This document shows, in pieces, positions 25,460-33,721 of a DNA stretch of 64,000 bases. The stretch is from CAYJAD01 sp964370015 (lineage in GTDB: Bacteria > Desulfobacterota > Desulfovibrionia > Desulfovibrionales > Desulfovibrionaceae). The stretch is from contig CAYJHD010000004.1 of assembly GCA_964370015.1 (NCBI GenBank), positions 1 through 64,000 of the forward strand. Reading direction: 5' to 3'. The notes below the pieces were generated by a model. The model made no database searches. It saw only the letters and a list, made by a program, of their open reading frames with translations, and had not been told where the DNA came from. Positions within the stretch are counted from its first letter, which is position 1. The number at the start of each line of letters is the position of its first letter. The position numbers were made by a program, and so were the translations under genes.

Positions 25460-28400
25460 ATGTATAATAAATATGTATATTTAGTGCTTGTTGTATGTGC
25501 TTTATTGATCTTTTCTTGTGTGCCTCCCAAAGCTTTAGCTACTCAAAACGTTCAAGAGTTTTTGGCCTCAGTGCAAAACGACATTCAGCATGGAAAATTT
25601 GTTTATGCTAAAAAACAACTTGAGGGGTTTTTAAAAAAACAGCCCAAAGCTTCCTCAAACTCTAGGTTTTTTTTGACGGCGCAAATCATGCTGGGGCACG
25701 TGATTACCTTGCAGTATGACATGGAAAGGGCGGAAGATTTTTTTGAAAAAGCTCGTACCACATGGCGTAAAACTTTAAAAGAAGACGATCCTCTGGCTTT
25801 GAAATTTGACTATGAGTTTGGTTTACTATTGATGGCACAAAATGATTTTTCAGCTGCGCAGAAAATTTTTGCGAAAACGTACGCCGCTCAAGAAAAGGTC
25901 TTGGGCCTAGAGCATGAAGACACGTTAAAAACGCGTATAGCTTTGCTGGATGCCGAACAAGAGCTTGACGCAAAAAAAATGGAAAAGGACCCCTTTGAAG
26001 CCTGTATTGCTCAAGTTGAGAATAGCGCTCAGGGTAATAGTTATATTTTGAGCCAAGTCTTGGGTTCTTATGCCCGCTATCTTTATCACAATGACAAAGC
26101 CCAAGAAGGGCTTCCGCTGTTGTTGCAACACTACGAAAATACAGTGAAGAAACACGGCAAGGTGAGTTTTCAATCTCTCTCAGCCTCGCAACAATTAACA
26201 GATTTTTATTTTAAAATGCAGCATATTGATGCTGCGCAACAAAGAGCCATGGAAGATATTGAAGCCATCATACAGCTTGATGGCCAAGGAAGTGAGCTTT
26301 TGGCTGATAAGTATAATGCAATGGGTGCATTTGGTTTGATGCAAGAGGATTTTGTTTTGTCTGTGAATTATTGGCAAAAAGCTCTTGATATGAGTCGAAA
26401 GCTTTACGGAAATACCAGCAATAGAACTCTTATTAATATGAACAATTTAGCCTCATCCTTACGGCATTATGGAGATTTTGAGCAGGCTAAAAAGCTCTAT
26501 CTAGAAGTTGTTACCTTTTCAAATAAAAATGATATAAAAGACAATGATTTATTGTTTTTTATTTATACTGGTCTTTCTCATGTATATATGGGGCAGCAAA
26601 AATTTCAAGAAGCGCAAAAAGTTTTGCATGACTTGAAGAAGAAAATGGATTCAATGAAAACTGAACCCTCCATGAAGCTTTATTTACGTGCGAGGCTGGC
26701 TGCCACGATCTTAAGTATGGGAAAGGCGAATGAGGCTTATACAGAGCTTAAAGATGTGTATGCACAGCAAGTGAAGCTTTTGGGGAAATACAATGTTCAT
26801 ACCGATGAAACCCTCAATTATTTGCGACAAGCAGCCCTTGGTTCGATTAATTTCATGGAAGGTCAGGACTTAACCCGTTTGCTCATTGGGCAAACATTTT
26901 TACAAAGAGGTTTTGCACATCATGACGCAGCTGTGCAATTTTTCAATGTTGCCAGCATAGGTGTGAGTATTTCATCTGAAAGTACAAGACACTTATCATA
27001 TAATTTGTCCATATTTTATAATAAGGTTGCCATGCTCAGTTTGCGTATGGTGCGCGATACCAATAAAGGTTTGGATAAAGAATTATTAGAAACGTATCAA
27101 AAAAGAACAGAAGCCATATACCACTCTACTTTGGAGCTTTTATACAAAACAGGTAGATATCAAGAAGCTTTTATGGTTATTAACCTCATGAAAGAAACGG
27201 AATTGGATGATTATTTACTTGAAAAAACAGAACATGTAGATATTATAGAAGATTTGTTTAATTTTGAAGAGCGTAAGTTTATTAAGCAACTTTTAGAAAT
27301 TGCAGAAAGGTTAGAAGCCTTGGGGGAAAAATTACTGCCCCTCGAAAAAATACGAGCAAGTCTTTCAGCCAGTCAAAAAAAAGAAGCTCTAGCTTTGGAT
27401 AAGCAAGTAACTACTGTCATACAAAATGATTTAAAAACGTTTTTTGATAATTTGGTACTTTACTATACAAATGAAACCAATGTTCAAAAGCAATTGAATT
27501 TTACCGCTAGAAATTTGAATTCTTTAAGAAAAGTTGTGAATAATATTCAGGGCACAGCCATGATTATTTACCCCATTGTTACGGGGGAGTATCTGTATAC
27601 TTACGTCATTACACCTACAAGAGTAAATGCCTATGCTGTGAAAGCCTCCTCTCAAGATGTCTTGCAATTGGTAACAGAGTTTAGCGGAGTGTTGCAAAAT
27701 CCTCGTGTTGATGCACGGCCGGCGGCACAAAAAATGTATAATCTTATCATGGATCCCATTGAAAACGAAGTGCAACGGACTAAGCCCAACACTTTACTTT
27801 TTTCTTTAGATGGTATTTTGCGTTACATTCCCATGAGCGCTCTATATGATGGTAATCAGTGGCTGGTGGAGAAATATGATATTGTGTATTTCACCGAAGG
27901 TGCGCGTGCCTCTTTGCACAAGGGGGAAGCGCAGGCTAATTCCATGGCGGCCTTGGGACTTACGAAAGCTCTTTCAGGTTTTAGCGCTTTACCCGCCGTG
28001 GCTGTGGAAATTGATGCCATAGTACAGCAAGGAGCTAATACCGGCATAGTACAGGGTAAGGCTTTTCTGGATGATAAGTTCACCTATGAGAATTTTTCTC
28101 ATGTGTTACAGGAAAAAACACCTATGATACACATTGCGAGTCACTTTGCCTTTGATGCCATTAACCAGAGGAATTCATTTTTGCTTCTGGGCGATGGTAA
28201 AAGACTTACCATGGGGGAACTGTTTAGCCAGCGCAAGGCCATATTGGAACATATAGATTTATTGACCCTCTCTGCGTGTAATACAGGCTCGGGTGTGAAG
28301 AGGGGGGATGGACGTGAAATTGAAAGTTTTGGAGCATTGGCGCAGCGCTATGGAGCAAAGAGCGTCATTGCATCTTTATGGCCCGTGGCTGATGCCTCAA

Positions 28401-28651
28401 CGGCCGTGTTTATGCGGGAGTTTTATACAGAAAAAAATATTCACGGCCGACTGAAATCTTCTTCTTTAGCCTCCGTGCAAAGGCAGTTTTTACAGAAAAA
28501 AATTACCTCTGATAACTCTGAAACAGCCATGTTAGAACGCGGCAAAGTGATTTCTACTGCTTCAAGTACGCCCCTTAAACCATCTCAGAGTAGGGATTGG
28601 TCACATCCGTTTTTTTGGGCACCCTTTATGCTTATGGGCAATTGGTACTAA
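25460..28651 (+). CDS. Exported TPR-CHAT cysteine protease
   Basis: The 1063-residue product has an N-terminal signal peptide (VYLVLVVCALLIFSC, cut near KALA-TQ; the cysteine is in a poor lipobox). Tetratricopeptide-type helices run from about 40 to 500, and a helical linker to about 690. The C-terminal CHAT domain has the caspase-like dyad H895 (HIASHFAF) and C940 (LSACNTG), followed by GAKSVIASLWPVADAS. CHAT domains belong to peptidase clan CD, and TPR-CHAT proteins act as regulated proteases. Export places it in the periplasm or outside, unlike CRISPR- or gasdermin-linked CHAT proteases, which are cytosolic. It begins 21 bp after the TIR gene. The substrate is unknown; the upstream adhesin is one candidate (inference). 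Confidence 0.85.
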   Translation: MYNKYVYLVLVVCALLIFSCVPPKALATQNVQEFLASVQNDIQHGKFVYAKKQLEGFLKKQPKASSNSRFFLTAQIMLGHVITLQYDMERAEDFFEKARTTWRKTLKEDDPLALKFDYEFGLLLMAQNDFSAAQKIFAKTYAAQEKVLGLEHEDTLKTRIALLDAEQELDAKKMEKDPFEACIAQVENSAQGNSYILSQVLGSYARYLYHNDKAQEGLPLLLQHYENTVKKHGKVSFQSLSASQQLTDFYFKMQHIDAAQQRAMEDIEAIIQLDGQGSELLADKYNAMGAFGLMQEDFVLSVNYWQKALDMSRKLYGNTSNRTLINMNNLASSLRHYGDFEQAKKLYLEVVTFSNKNDIKDNDLLFFIYTGLSHVYMGQQKFQEAQKVLHDLKKKMDSMKTEPSMKLYLRARLAATILSMGKANEAYTELKDVYAQQVKLLGKYNVHTDETLNYLRQAALGSINFMEGQDLTRLLIGQTFLQRGFAHHDAAVQFFNVASIGVSISSESTRHLSYNLSIFYNKVAMLSLRMVRDTNKGLDKELLETYQKRTEAIYHSTLELLYKTGRYQEAFMVINLMKETELDDYLLEKTEHVDIIEDLFNFEERKFIKQLLEIAERLEALGEKLLPLEKIRASLSASQKKEALALDKQVTTVIQNDLKTFFDNLVLYYTNETNVQKQLNFTARNLNSLRKVVNNIQGTAMIIYPIVTGEYLYTYVITPTRVNAYAVKASSQDVLQLVTEFSGVLQNPRVDARPAAQKMYNLIMDPIENEVQRTKPNTLLFSLDGILRYIPMSALYDGNQWLVEKYDIVYFTEGARASLHKGEAQANSMAALGLTKALSGFSALPAVAVEIDAIVQQGANTGIVQGKAFLDDKFTYENFSHVLQEKTPMIHIASHFAFDAINQRNSFLLLGDGKRLTMGELFSQRKAILEHIDLLTLSACNTGSGVKRGDGREIESFGALAQRYGAKSVIASLWPVADASTAVFMREFYTEKNIHGRLKSSSLASVQRQFLQKKITSDNSETAMLERGKVISTASSTPLKPSQSRDWSHPFFWAPFMLMGNWY

Positions 28652-28689
28652 AGTGTACACGGTAGAACATAAATAATAAGAGGGGTATT

Positions 28690-30165
28690 ATGAATAATAA
28701 CACTATTATATCCACGTTTAAAACTTTGTGTTTGTGCACACTGTGTTTGTGCTTTTGCCCATATACTATGTTTTTCGCGGTACAAGCCGCTTCGGCGGAA
28801 AGTATATATGATCAAGCGTCTCGCTTGGACACACAAAAGCAGTACTCACAGGCTTTGCCATTGTATGAAAGCTTGGCATCGCAAGGCCATGGAGAGGCGC
28901 AATATAAAGCGGGTTCTTATTATTATGGAGGGCTTGGTACAAGTAAAGATTTTATCAAGGCTGTCTTTTGGCTTCGTAAAGCCGTAGCACAGGGGCATGC
29001 TGATGCCATGGTGGCCCTAGGGAATTGCTATTACAATGGTGAAGGTATCTTCGAAGTGAAGAAAAAGGCCTTGGAATTGTACTTGATGGCGGCAGAGCTT
29101 GGTCATGCAAGAGGGCAATTATATACAGCTATTTTATATCAAAATAACGAACTATATATGCGAGATATGACACAAGCTGTTTTTTGGTATCATAAAGCTT
29201 CTGAGCAAGGTCTTGATGATGCCACGGTGGCTTTGGGTGAGATTTATTTAGAAAGTGAAGGTGTAAAGAAGGACGAAACAAAGGCTCTTGAATTTTTTAC
29301 CATGGCGGCAGAGCGCGGCTTTGTAAAGGCGCAAGAAAGGCTGGGGGATTTGTATAAGCCCAAATCAAAACATGAAGTAACTGCCAAGCAAGCCATGGAG
29401 CTCTTCTCTAAGCCTTCTAAAACCAGTGACGCTTTCATGGCCATGGCCAAGGAGGAAGCAAAGCGAAGTGGCCTAAGTCTAGAAGAGTATTTTGAAAGCA
29501 TATTTGCCGAAACTGATGGCATTCCTAATGATTTTGACACATCTGTCATGTGGTATGCTTTGGCGTTAAAACAAGGCAGCGAACATGCAAAAATCATGTT
29601 GTCTTCCATGAAGCTGGACTATGGCAAGCGGGATTGGAAGGCTTATGTGGAACGGCAAGCCCAAAAAAAGGTCATCAAACCCGTTGCAATCTTGCCAAAA
29701 CCCAAGGCACAGAAAACAAAAACTCAGGCACAAGCGCTTTCTCTCACTGTGCAGGCTACAGCACCGGCTCCCAAAAAACCGGGTAAGGCTGTGCTGATAC
29801 CTACAAATAGCGACTTGCTTGGCCTTACAGCTTTTACTCCAGATCAAAAACTCGATACATGCGTACAGGCCATGGCATTGCATGCCAGTCCTTTGGTGGG
29901 CGTGCGCATAGAAAGTATTCGCGGCATGCAGGCCTCATGGAAAAGTAAGGCTGTAAAAAGCAAAGCTCAAGGAGTGCTCTTGATAGAGTACAAGGGGAAA
30001 ATCCTCAATGCACATGACGCTTCTTTCTCTGTAGATGTTTCAAAAGGAGAGCTATTATCCATATATATACAAGATGTCGGAGCCTTGAAAGATGCGGAAA
30101 CGCGCATTCGTGTGGTGTTTTTTTATGAGGATGGTTCAAGAAATTATGCAATGCTAGAACGCTAG
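28690..30165 (+). CDS. Exported Sel1-like repeat protein
   Basis: This 491-residue product has a signal peptide ending at AASA-ES (about residue 38). At least four Sel1-like repeats (about 40-200) follow, with the pattern 'A..G...A...LG..Y..G.GV..D...A..W...AA..G'. A second helical part reaches about 320, then a basic Lys/Ala/Pro linker, and a C-terminal domain of about 110 residues rich in beta-strand residues with no recognised family. Sel1 repeats are protein-binding scaffolds. It is the last gene of the TIR/CHAT operon, 38 bp after the protease, and likely meets the protease in the periplasm. Role in activation or substrate presentation is inference. Confidence 0.75.
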   Translation: MNNNTIISTFKTLCLCTLCLCFCPYTMFFAVQAASAESIYDQASRLDTQKQYSQALPLYESLASQGHGEAQYKAGSYYYGGLGTSKDFIKAVFWLRKAVAQGHADAMVALGNCYYNGEGIFEVKKKALELYLMAAELGHARGQLYTAILYQNNELYMRDMTQAVFWYHKASEQGLDDATVALGEIYLESEGVKKDETKALEFFTMAAERGFVKAQERLGDLYKPKSKHEVTAKQAMELFSKPSKTSDAFMAMAKEEAKRSGLSLEEYFESIFAETDGIPNDFDTSVMWYALALKQGSEHAKIMLSSMKLDYGKRDWKAYVERQAQKKVIKPVAILPKPKAQKTKTQAQALSLTVQATAPAPKKPGKAVLIPTNSDLLGLTAFTPDQKLDTCVQAMALHASPLVGVRIESIRGMQASWKSKAVKSKAQGVLLIEYKGKILNAHDASFSVDVSKGELLSIYIQDVGALKDAETRIRVVFFYEDGSRNYAMLER

Positions 30166-30177
30166 TTAGTGGATTTT

Positions 30178-30209
30178 CAAAATACATGAAAGTTCTCAAT
30201 GTATTGTTT
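30178..30209 (+). terminator. Weak terminator-like hairpin after the Sel1 gene
   Basis: AATACAT (30181-30187) pairs with ATGTATT (30199-30205), flanked by A-rich sequence on the left and GTTTTA on the right. It lies 15 bp after the stop codon, the right place to end the operon, but the stem is AT-rich and the T tract short. Confidence 0.3.
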
Positions 30210-30478
30210 TATGGCGACTTGCTTCAGAAAAAATATGGGCCAATAGGATTTCGGGTCATGTCGATGGTGCGATGTTTTTTCAAGTTTCGTTCTCTATTAG
30301 GTTGAGCGAGTGGGAGAGTGGTATTGTTAATATAATTAATATGTTGATAAGGGGGAGTGAATCTGTTGCTATAAAAAACTGCGGTGGTATGTAGTGAATA
30401 TACGAACATTAACTTCACTTTCGGTTATCTTTCCTTTGATAACTAATAGAACGACCGTCTGGAGTGGAGGGGGATATT

Positions 30479-30571
30479 ATGGCACCGAAATACACCGCAG
30501 GCAGTATTGGTGGCACTCTAAAGGGGAAAGTTAAGGTCTTATATTATTTGAAAAATATTTTAGGTGTTTAG
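30479..30571 (+). CDS. Possible 30-residue small protein
   Basis: ATG at 30479 is preceded by GGAGTGGAGGGGG, an unusually strong ribosome binding site. The product is small, basic and glycine-rich at first (MAPKYTAGSIGGTLKGK), then hydrophobic (LYYLKNILGV). It could be a small membrane-active or regulatory peptide; no family was recognised. The 13-bp inverted repeat begins three bases after the stop. The coding call rests only on start signal and context. Confidence 0.3.
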   Translation: MAPKYTAGSIGGTLKGKVKVLYYLKNILGV

Positions 30572-30660
30572 TTCTATAAGGTTAATATATTAATTTAAGA
30601 ATACATTAACCTTATAGAGTTGAATAACTTATATACGTAATATGCGCTCGTTCCTAGTAC

Positions 30661-31188
30661 TTAATATGCACCTTTGGAATACGTTACCTCATAGCTATGC
30701 GAATATACTTCAAAGACAATGCCGAAGGGGTCTTCTACATAACACATTCTGTATGGTTTTTCATTGGGGTAATATTCTCGAATGGGCATTCTTTGCTTTC
30801 CGCCATGTGCAACAATCTTTGCCACCATACCTTCAATATCAGGGTCTTGTATGCAAAAATGGAACATGCCTGTTTTTATAAATTCAAAAGGTACTCTTTC
30901 CTTATCATTTTGTTTAAACTCAAAAAGTTCAATGCCAATTCCGTCAGAGGTTACCATATGGGCGATTTTAAAGCTTTCATAGCCTGCGCCAAAAACTTCT
31001 TCGCACATGATGCCTATGGCGCTTTCGCTTTCTTCTTTTACTACTGAAGGCTGCATCACAACATACCACCCCATAACTTCTTTATAGAATTCAACGGCTT
31101 TTTCTAGATCAGGTACAGATAAACCTATATGTGAAAAAGCTCTTGGGTAGGTGTTTTGGTCAGTGTTTTTTGTATTAAGATTAATCAT
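30661..31188 (-). CDS. VOC (glyoxalase/bleomycin-resistance) family protein
   Basis: The 175-residue protein has one VOC unit: FSHIGLSVPDLEKAVEFYKEVMGW at the start (two short halves), GIELFEF in the middle, then MFHFCIQDPDIE and PFGIVFEVYSH. The likely metal ligands are the His of SHIGL, the Glu of IELFEF, the His of FHFCI and the Glu of FEVYS. VOC enzymes include lyases, dioxygenases and resistance proteins; the substrate cannot be read. AAGGAGAAG lies before the ATG. An HxlR regulator gene lies 98 bp upstream in the same direction with palindromic DNA between, so regulation by that protein is likely. Confidence 0.8.
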   Translation of the reverse strand: MINLNTKNTDQNTYPRAFSHIGLSVPDLEKAVEFYKEVMGWYVVMQPSVVKEESESAIGIMCEEVFGAGYESFKIAHMVTSDGIGIELFEFKQNDKERVPFEFIKTGMFHFCIQDPDIEGMVAKIVAHGGKQRMPIREYYPNEKPYRMCYVEDPFGIVFEVYSHSYEVTYSKGAY

Positions 31189-31222
31189 AATTCTTCTCCT
31201 TATTTTTACTGTCTTTATGGTA

Positions 31223-31264
31223 GCACTTTTTTTAGGTAGTGCAATAAGGTACTTTTTTGTACCT
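31223..31264 (-). promoter_or_regulatory. Paired inverted repeats, probable HxlR operator
   Basis: AGGTAC-TTTTTT-GTACCT (31247-31264) is a perfect 6-6-6 inverted repeat. Next to it, GCACT (31223-31227) and AGTGC (31238-31242) form a second one. Both lie between the HxlR-type regulator gene and the VOC gene, upstream of the VOC start, the usual place for the operator of this regulator family, which binds as a dimer. Confidence 0.45.
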
Positions 31265-31286
31265 ATTCACAGTAAAAGGAAAAGCT

Positions 31287-31631
31287 TTATTCTTCTATGA
31301 TGGTAATTTCATTTTTTTGGGCGTAATCACGTGTAAAATCACAAAGATTATCCAGTATAGATTCAATCCCTTTGTACTTTTCTGAAATGAAATATTCTAC
31401 TCGCGGGGGCAGTTCGTTGTGATCTATTTTCAATAAAATGCCACTTTCTACAAGCTCTTTTAGCTGTGTAATAAGCATTTTATGTGTAATGTCTGAGATT
31501 GCTTTTTGCAAAAGCGAAAAACGATTGTCACCGTGTAAAATATGCCATAGTATTCTTAGTTTCCATTTTCCACCAATAATGTCTGCTGTTAAAATAAGTG
31601 CACATGTATATTCTTTTTTTATTTTTGCCAT
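31287..31631 (-). CDS. HxlR-family transcriptional regulator
   Basis: The 114-residue protein is the length of a single HxlR winged-helix domain. It shows the family pattern C10, then IIGGKWKLRILWHIL, RFSLLQKAISDITHKML and LKIDHNELPPRVEYFIS. The N-terminal cysteine corresponds to the redox or electrophile sensor of YodB/HypR relatives, so it may sense quinones, aldehydes or oxidants (inference). It probably controls the VOC gene downstream through the palindromes between them. The pair lies in the AT-rich stretch next to the tRNA-Ser gene. Confidence 0.85.
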   Translation of the reverse strand: MAKIKKEYTCALILTADIIGGKWKLRILWHILHGDNRFSLLQKAISDITHKMLITQLKELVESGILLKIDHNELPPRVEYFISEKYKGIESILDNLCDFTRDYAQKNEITIIEE

Positions 31632-31783
31632 ATGATTACCTATTGTTTTATTATTTATGTAAGTTATAAATAATTTTTTAGGTTAACTTTAATGCTCTAT
31701 ATTTTCTTTAACGCCATTGGGGTCTCTGCTGTCTTGTTTTGTTGAGCTATTTTCTTTTTGTTTTGACAGTTGTAGTTCAGCAC

Positions 31784-31931
31784 TTAAAGGTGAGGTTTTA
31801 GCAATATAATCTTCAAGATTTCTTGCAGGTCGTTGGGAATACGCAGGCGAAAATATAGACCACTAGGGCGATGGAGTAAATAGGAGGGAGCAGAGAAGCG
31901 AGAAGTTTTTGAGGGCTCAAAAAAAGTCATG
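31784..31931 (-). pseudogene. Remnant of a tyrosine integrase N-terminus
   Basis: A short minus-strand frame reads SYLLHRPSGLYFRLRIPNDLQ-like sequence (two blocks: SYLLHRPSGLYF, RLRIPNDLQ), the N-terminal signature of phage/island integrases with a DUF6538-type start, then stops at 31784. A start ATG at 31931 would be in frame only if the run of eight T on the minus strand (31919-31926) were seven, so it is both frameshifted and truncated. It lies about 100 bp past the 3' end of tRNA-Ser, the usual site of an integrase gene. Confidence 0.45.
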
Positions 31932-31944
31932 GCTCATATCCTTT

Positions 31945-31970
31945 GTGTACCAGCGCTGTGTACCAACGCT
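31945..31970. repeat. 13-bp tandem repeat
   Basis: TGTGTACCAGCGC (31945-31957) is followed directly by TGTGTACCAACGC (31958-31970), one mismatch in 13. It lies between the tRNA-Ser 3' end and the integrase remnant, where arm-type or excisionase sites of an integrated element would be expected. Confidence 0.4.
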
Positions 31971-32029
31971 ATGTATAGGAATATAAGCCTTGTAAAATAT
32001 TCTGTAATTATAGTAGCTTAATGTAAAGC

Positions 32030-32124
32030 TGGCGGAGAGGGTGGGATTCGAACCCACGTATCGGTTTAACCCGATAACTCGATTTCGAGTCGAGCGCGTT
32101 ACGGCCGGACTTCGCTACCTCTCC
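32030..32124 (-). tRNA. tRNA-Ser(CGA)
   Basis: On the minus strand GGAGAGG (from 32124) pairs with CCTCTCC. The anticodon stem-loop CTCGA-CTCGAAA-TCGAG gives anticodon CGA, a long variable arm (TATCGG/CCGATA) marks a class II tRNA, and GTGGGTTCGAATCCCAC is the T arm. The 3' CCA is encoded (32030-32032). The gene reads serine UCG codons. Confidence 0.95.
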
Positions 32125-32466
32125 GTCAGGTAAGAGGTAATACTAGCCCTAAGAGTGCCCACGGTCAAGGTAAAAATGAATGTAAAAGGAAAAGTATATA
32201 CTTTAGGTAGAATGGTAAGAAAAAAACGTCATTTTATTTGCCAAATACACTTTTGCAAGTGTTAAGAAATACACGGAAAAAAAATTTTTTCACAGGGAAT
32301 GTTTTTTTCTTCCAAGACAAGGCTTGCGCCCTTTGAAACTTTGAGCAATACTACGCCCTTGCTATAAGGGCCTTGCTCTATCTTTTAGATGGGTATGTAA
32401 TGGTCATATGAACAAAAAACCTTTAGCTTTCGAGCATAAAGACGAATAGTAGTAAAGAGGATAGTT
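32125..32466 (+). promoter_or_regulatory. Upstream region and structured leader of argG
   Basis: No gene lies in these 342 bp. ACACTT-TTGC-AAGTGT (32247-32262) is an inverted repeat that could be a regulator site. GAGCAA (32343-32348) pairs with TTGCTC (32373-32378), enclosing GCCCTT (32355-32360) paired with AAGGGC (32366-32371), a stable nested hairpin about 90 nt before argG. No T run follows, so it is not a simple terminator. Confidence 0.35.
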
Positions 32467-33684
32467 ATGAAGAAGATCAATAAAGTAGTATTGGCATATT
32501 CTGGCGGGCTGGATACATCCGTTATTTTGAAATGGCTTATTGAAACCTATGGTTGTGAAGTTATCACCATGACTGCAGACCTAGGTCAAAGTGAAGACTT
32601 GTCCGGTGTGGAAGAAAAAGCACTCAAAACCGGTGCTTCCAAAGCCTATGTGGAAGACTTGCGTGAAGAATTTGCTCGCGATTATGTATTTCCCATGATG
32701 CGTGCTTGCGGTTTATATGAAAGCCGTTACTTGCTCGGAACTGCCATTGCGCGTCCTCTCATTGCTAAACGCCTTGTGGAAATTGCTCGTAAAGAAGGTG
32801 CCGACGCTGTGGCTCATGGTGCCACCGGTAAGGGTAATGACCAAGTGCGCTTTGAATTTTCCGTGAATGCTTTGGCTCCGGATTTGCGTGTTATTGCCCC
32901 TTGGCGCGAGTGGGACCTCATGTCTCGTACCGTGCTCAATGAATTTGCCGATAAGCATGGTATCCCCATTTCTTCTGAAGCTAAACGCTACAGCATGGAT
33001 GAAAACATGCTTCATTGCAGCTTTGAAGGTTCTGAACTGGAAGATCCAGGCGCTTTCCCTGATGCTTCTTGTCATCGTCTTTGCGTACCCGTAGAAGAAG
33101 CTCCTGACACCCCTGAAATCATCACCATTGATTTTGAACGTGGTAACCCCGTGGCTTTAAATGGCGAAACCATGTCTCCTGCCACCATCATTAAGCATTT
33201 GAATGTCTTAGGTGCCAAGCATGGTATCGGTCGCCTTGATATGGTGGAAAACCGCGTTGTGGGCATGAAGTGCCGTGGCGTTTACGAAACCCCTGGTGGC
33301 ACCATTTTATATACAGCACATCGTGACATGGAAGGCTTGTGCCTTGACCGCGAAGTTTTAGCTACGCGCGATCTTTTAGTACCTCGCTATTCCACCACCA
33401 TTTACGATGGTTTCTGGTTTGCTCCTGAGCGCGAAGTTATGCAAGCTCTTATGGATAAAGCACAAGAATACGTCACCGGTTCAGTGACCTTAAAACTTTA
33501 TAAAGGTAATGCATGGCCCATGAGCCGTACATCTCCTTACAGCTTGTTCTCTCATGATCTTGCCACCTTTGAAGAAGCCGATGAAGCCAGTTATGACCAT
33601 AAGGACGCTGCAGGCTTTATTCGTCTTGATGGCTTGCGCTTGCGTACCATTGCCGGCATGAAGCAAAAGATGAACTTAAAATAA
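32467..33684 (+). CDS. argG: Argininosuccinate synthase
   Basis: This 405-residue protein starts with AYSGGLDTSV, the ATP-pyrophosphatase P-loop of ArgG, and keeps the family stretches GATGKGNDQVRFE, APWREW and SMDENMLHCSFEG. It joins citrulline and aspartate with ATP to give argininosuccinate. AAAGAGG precedes the ATG. argH follows within 40 bp in the same direction, so the last two steps of arginine synthesis form an operon. Other arginine genes are not in the window. Confidence 0.97.
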   Translation: MKKINKVVLAYSGGLDTSVILKWLIETYGCEVITMTADLGQSEDLSGVEEKALKTGASKAYVEDLREEFARDYVFPMMRACGLYESRYLLGTAIARPLIAKRLVEIARKEGADAVAHGATGKGNDQVRFEFSVNALAPDLRVIAPWREWDLMSRTVLNEFADKHGIPISSEAKRYSMDENMLHCSFEGSELEDPGAFPDASCHRLCVPVEEAPDTPEIITIDFERGNPVALNGETMSPATIIKHLNVLGAKHGIGRLDMVENRVVGMKCRGVYETPGGTILYTAHRDMEGLCLDREVLATRDLLVPRYSTTIYDGFWFAPEREVMQALMDKAQEYVTGSVTLKLYKGNAWPMSRTSPYSLFSHDLATFEEADEASYDHKDAAGFIRLDGLRLRTIAGMKQKMNLK

Positions 33685-33721
33685 TTCGTATAATAGAATA
33701 ACGTTGGAAGAAGAGATATTT

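Larger units (their letters stand above)
30166..30660. other. AT-rich intergenic DNA with one short ORF and an inverted repeat
   Basis: No long gene lies here. It contains a weak terminator at its left end, a 30-codon ORF with a strong ribosome binding site (30479-30571), and a 13-bp perfect inverted repeat CTATAAGGTTAAT (30574-30586) / complement (30605-30617) with an 18-nt spacer. The composition is more AT-rich than its neighbours, fitting an acquired or decayed stretch. Confidence 0.5.
31632..32029. other. Intergenic stretch with integration debris
   Basis: This stretch of about 400 bp between the HxlR gene and tRNA-Ser has no intact gene. It holds the promoter region of the regulator gene, the broken integrase frame and the 13-bp tandem repeat. 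Confidence 0.5.

Noticed and set aside
31856..31938. A 41-codon minus-strand ORF starting MSHDFF
   Set aside because: It is the wrong frame of the integrase remnant and has no features of its own.
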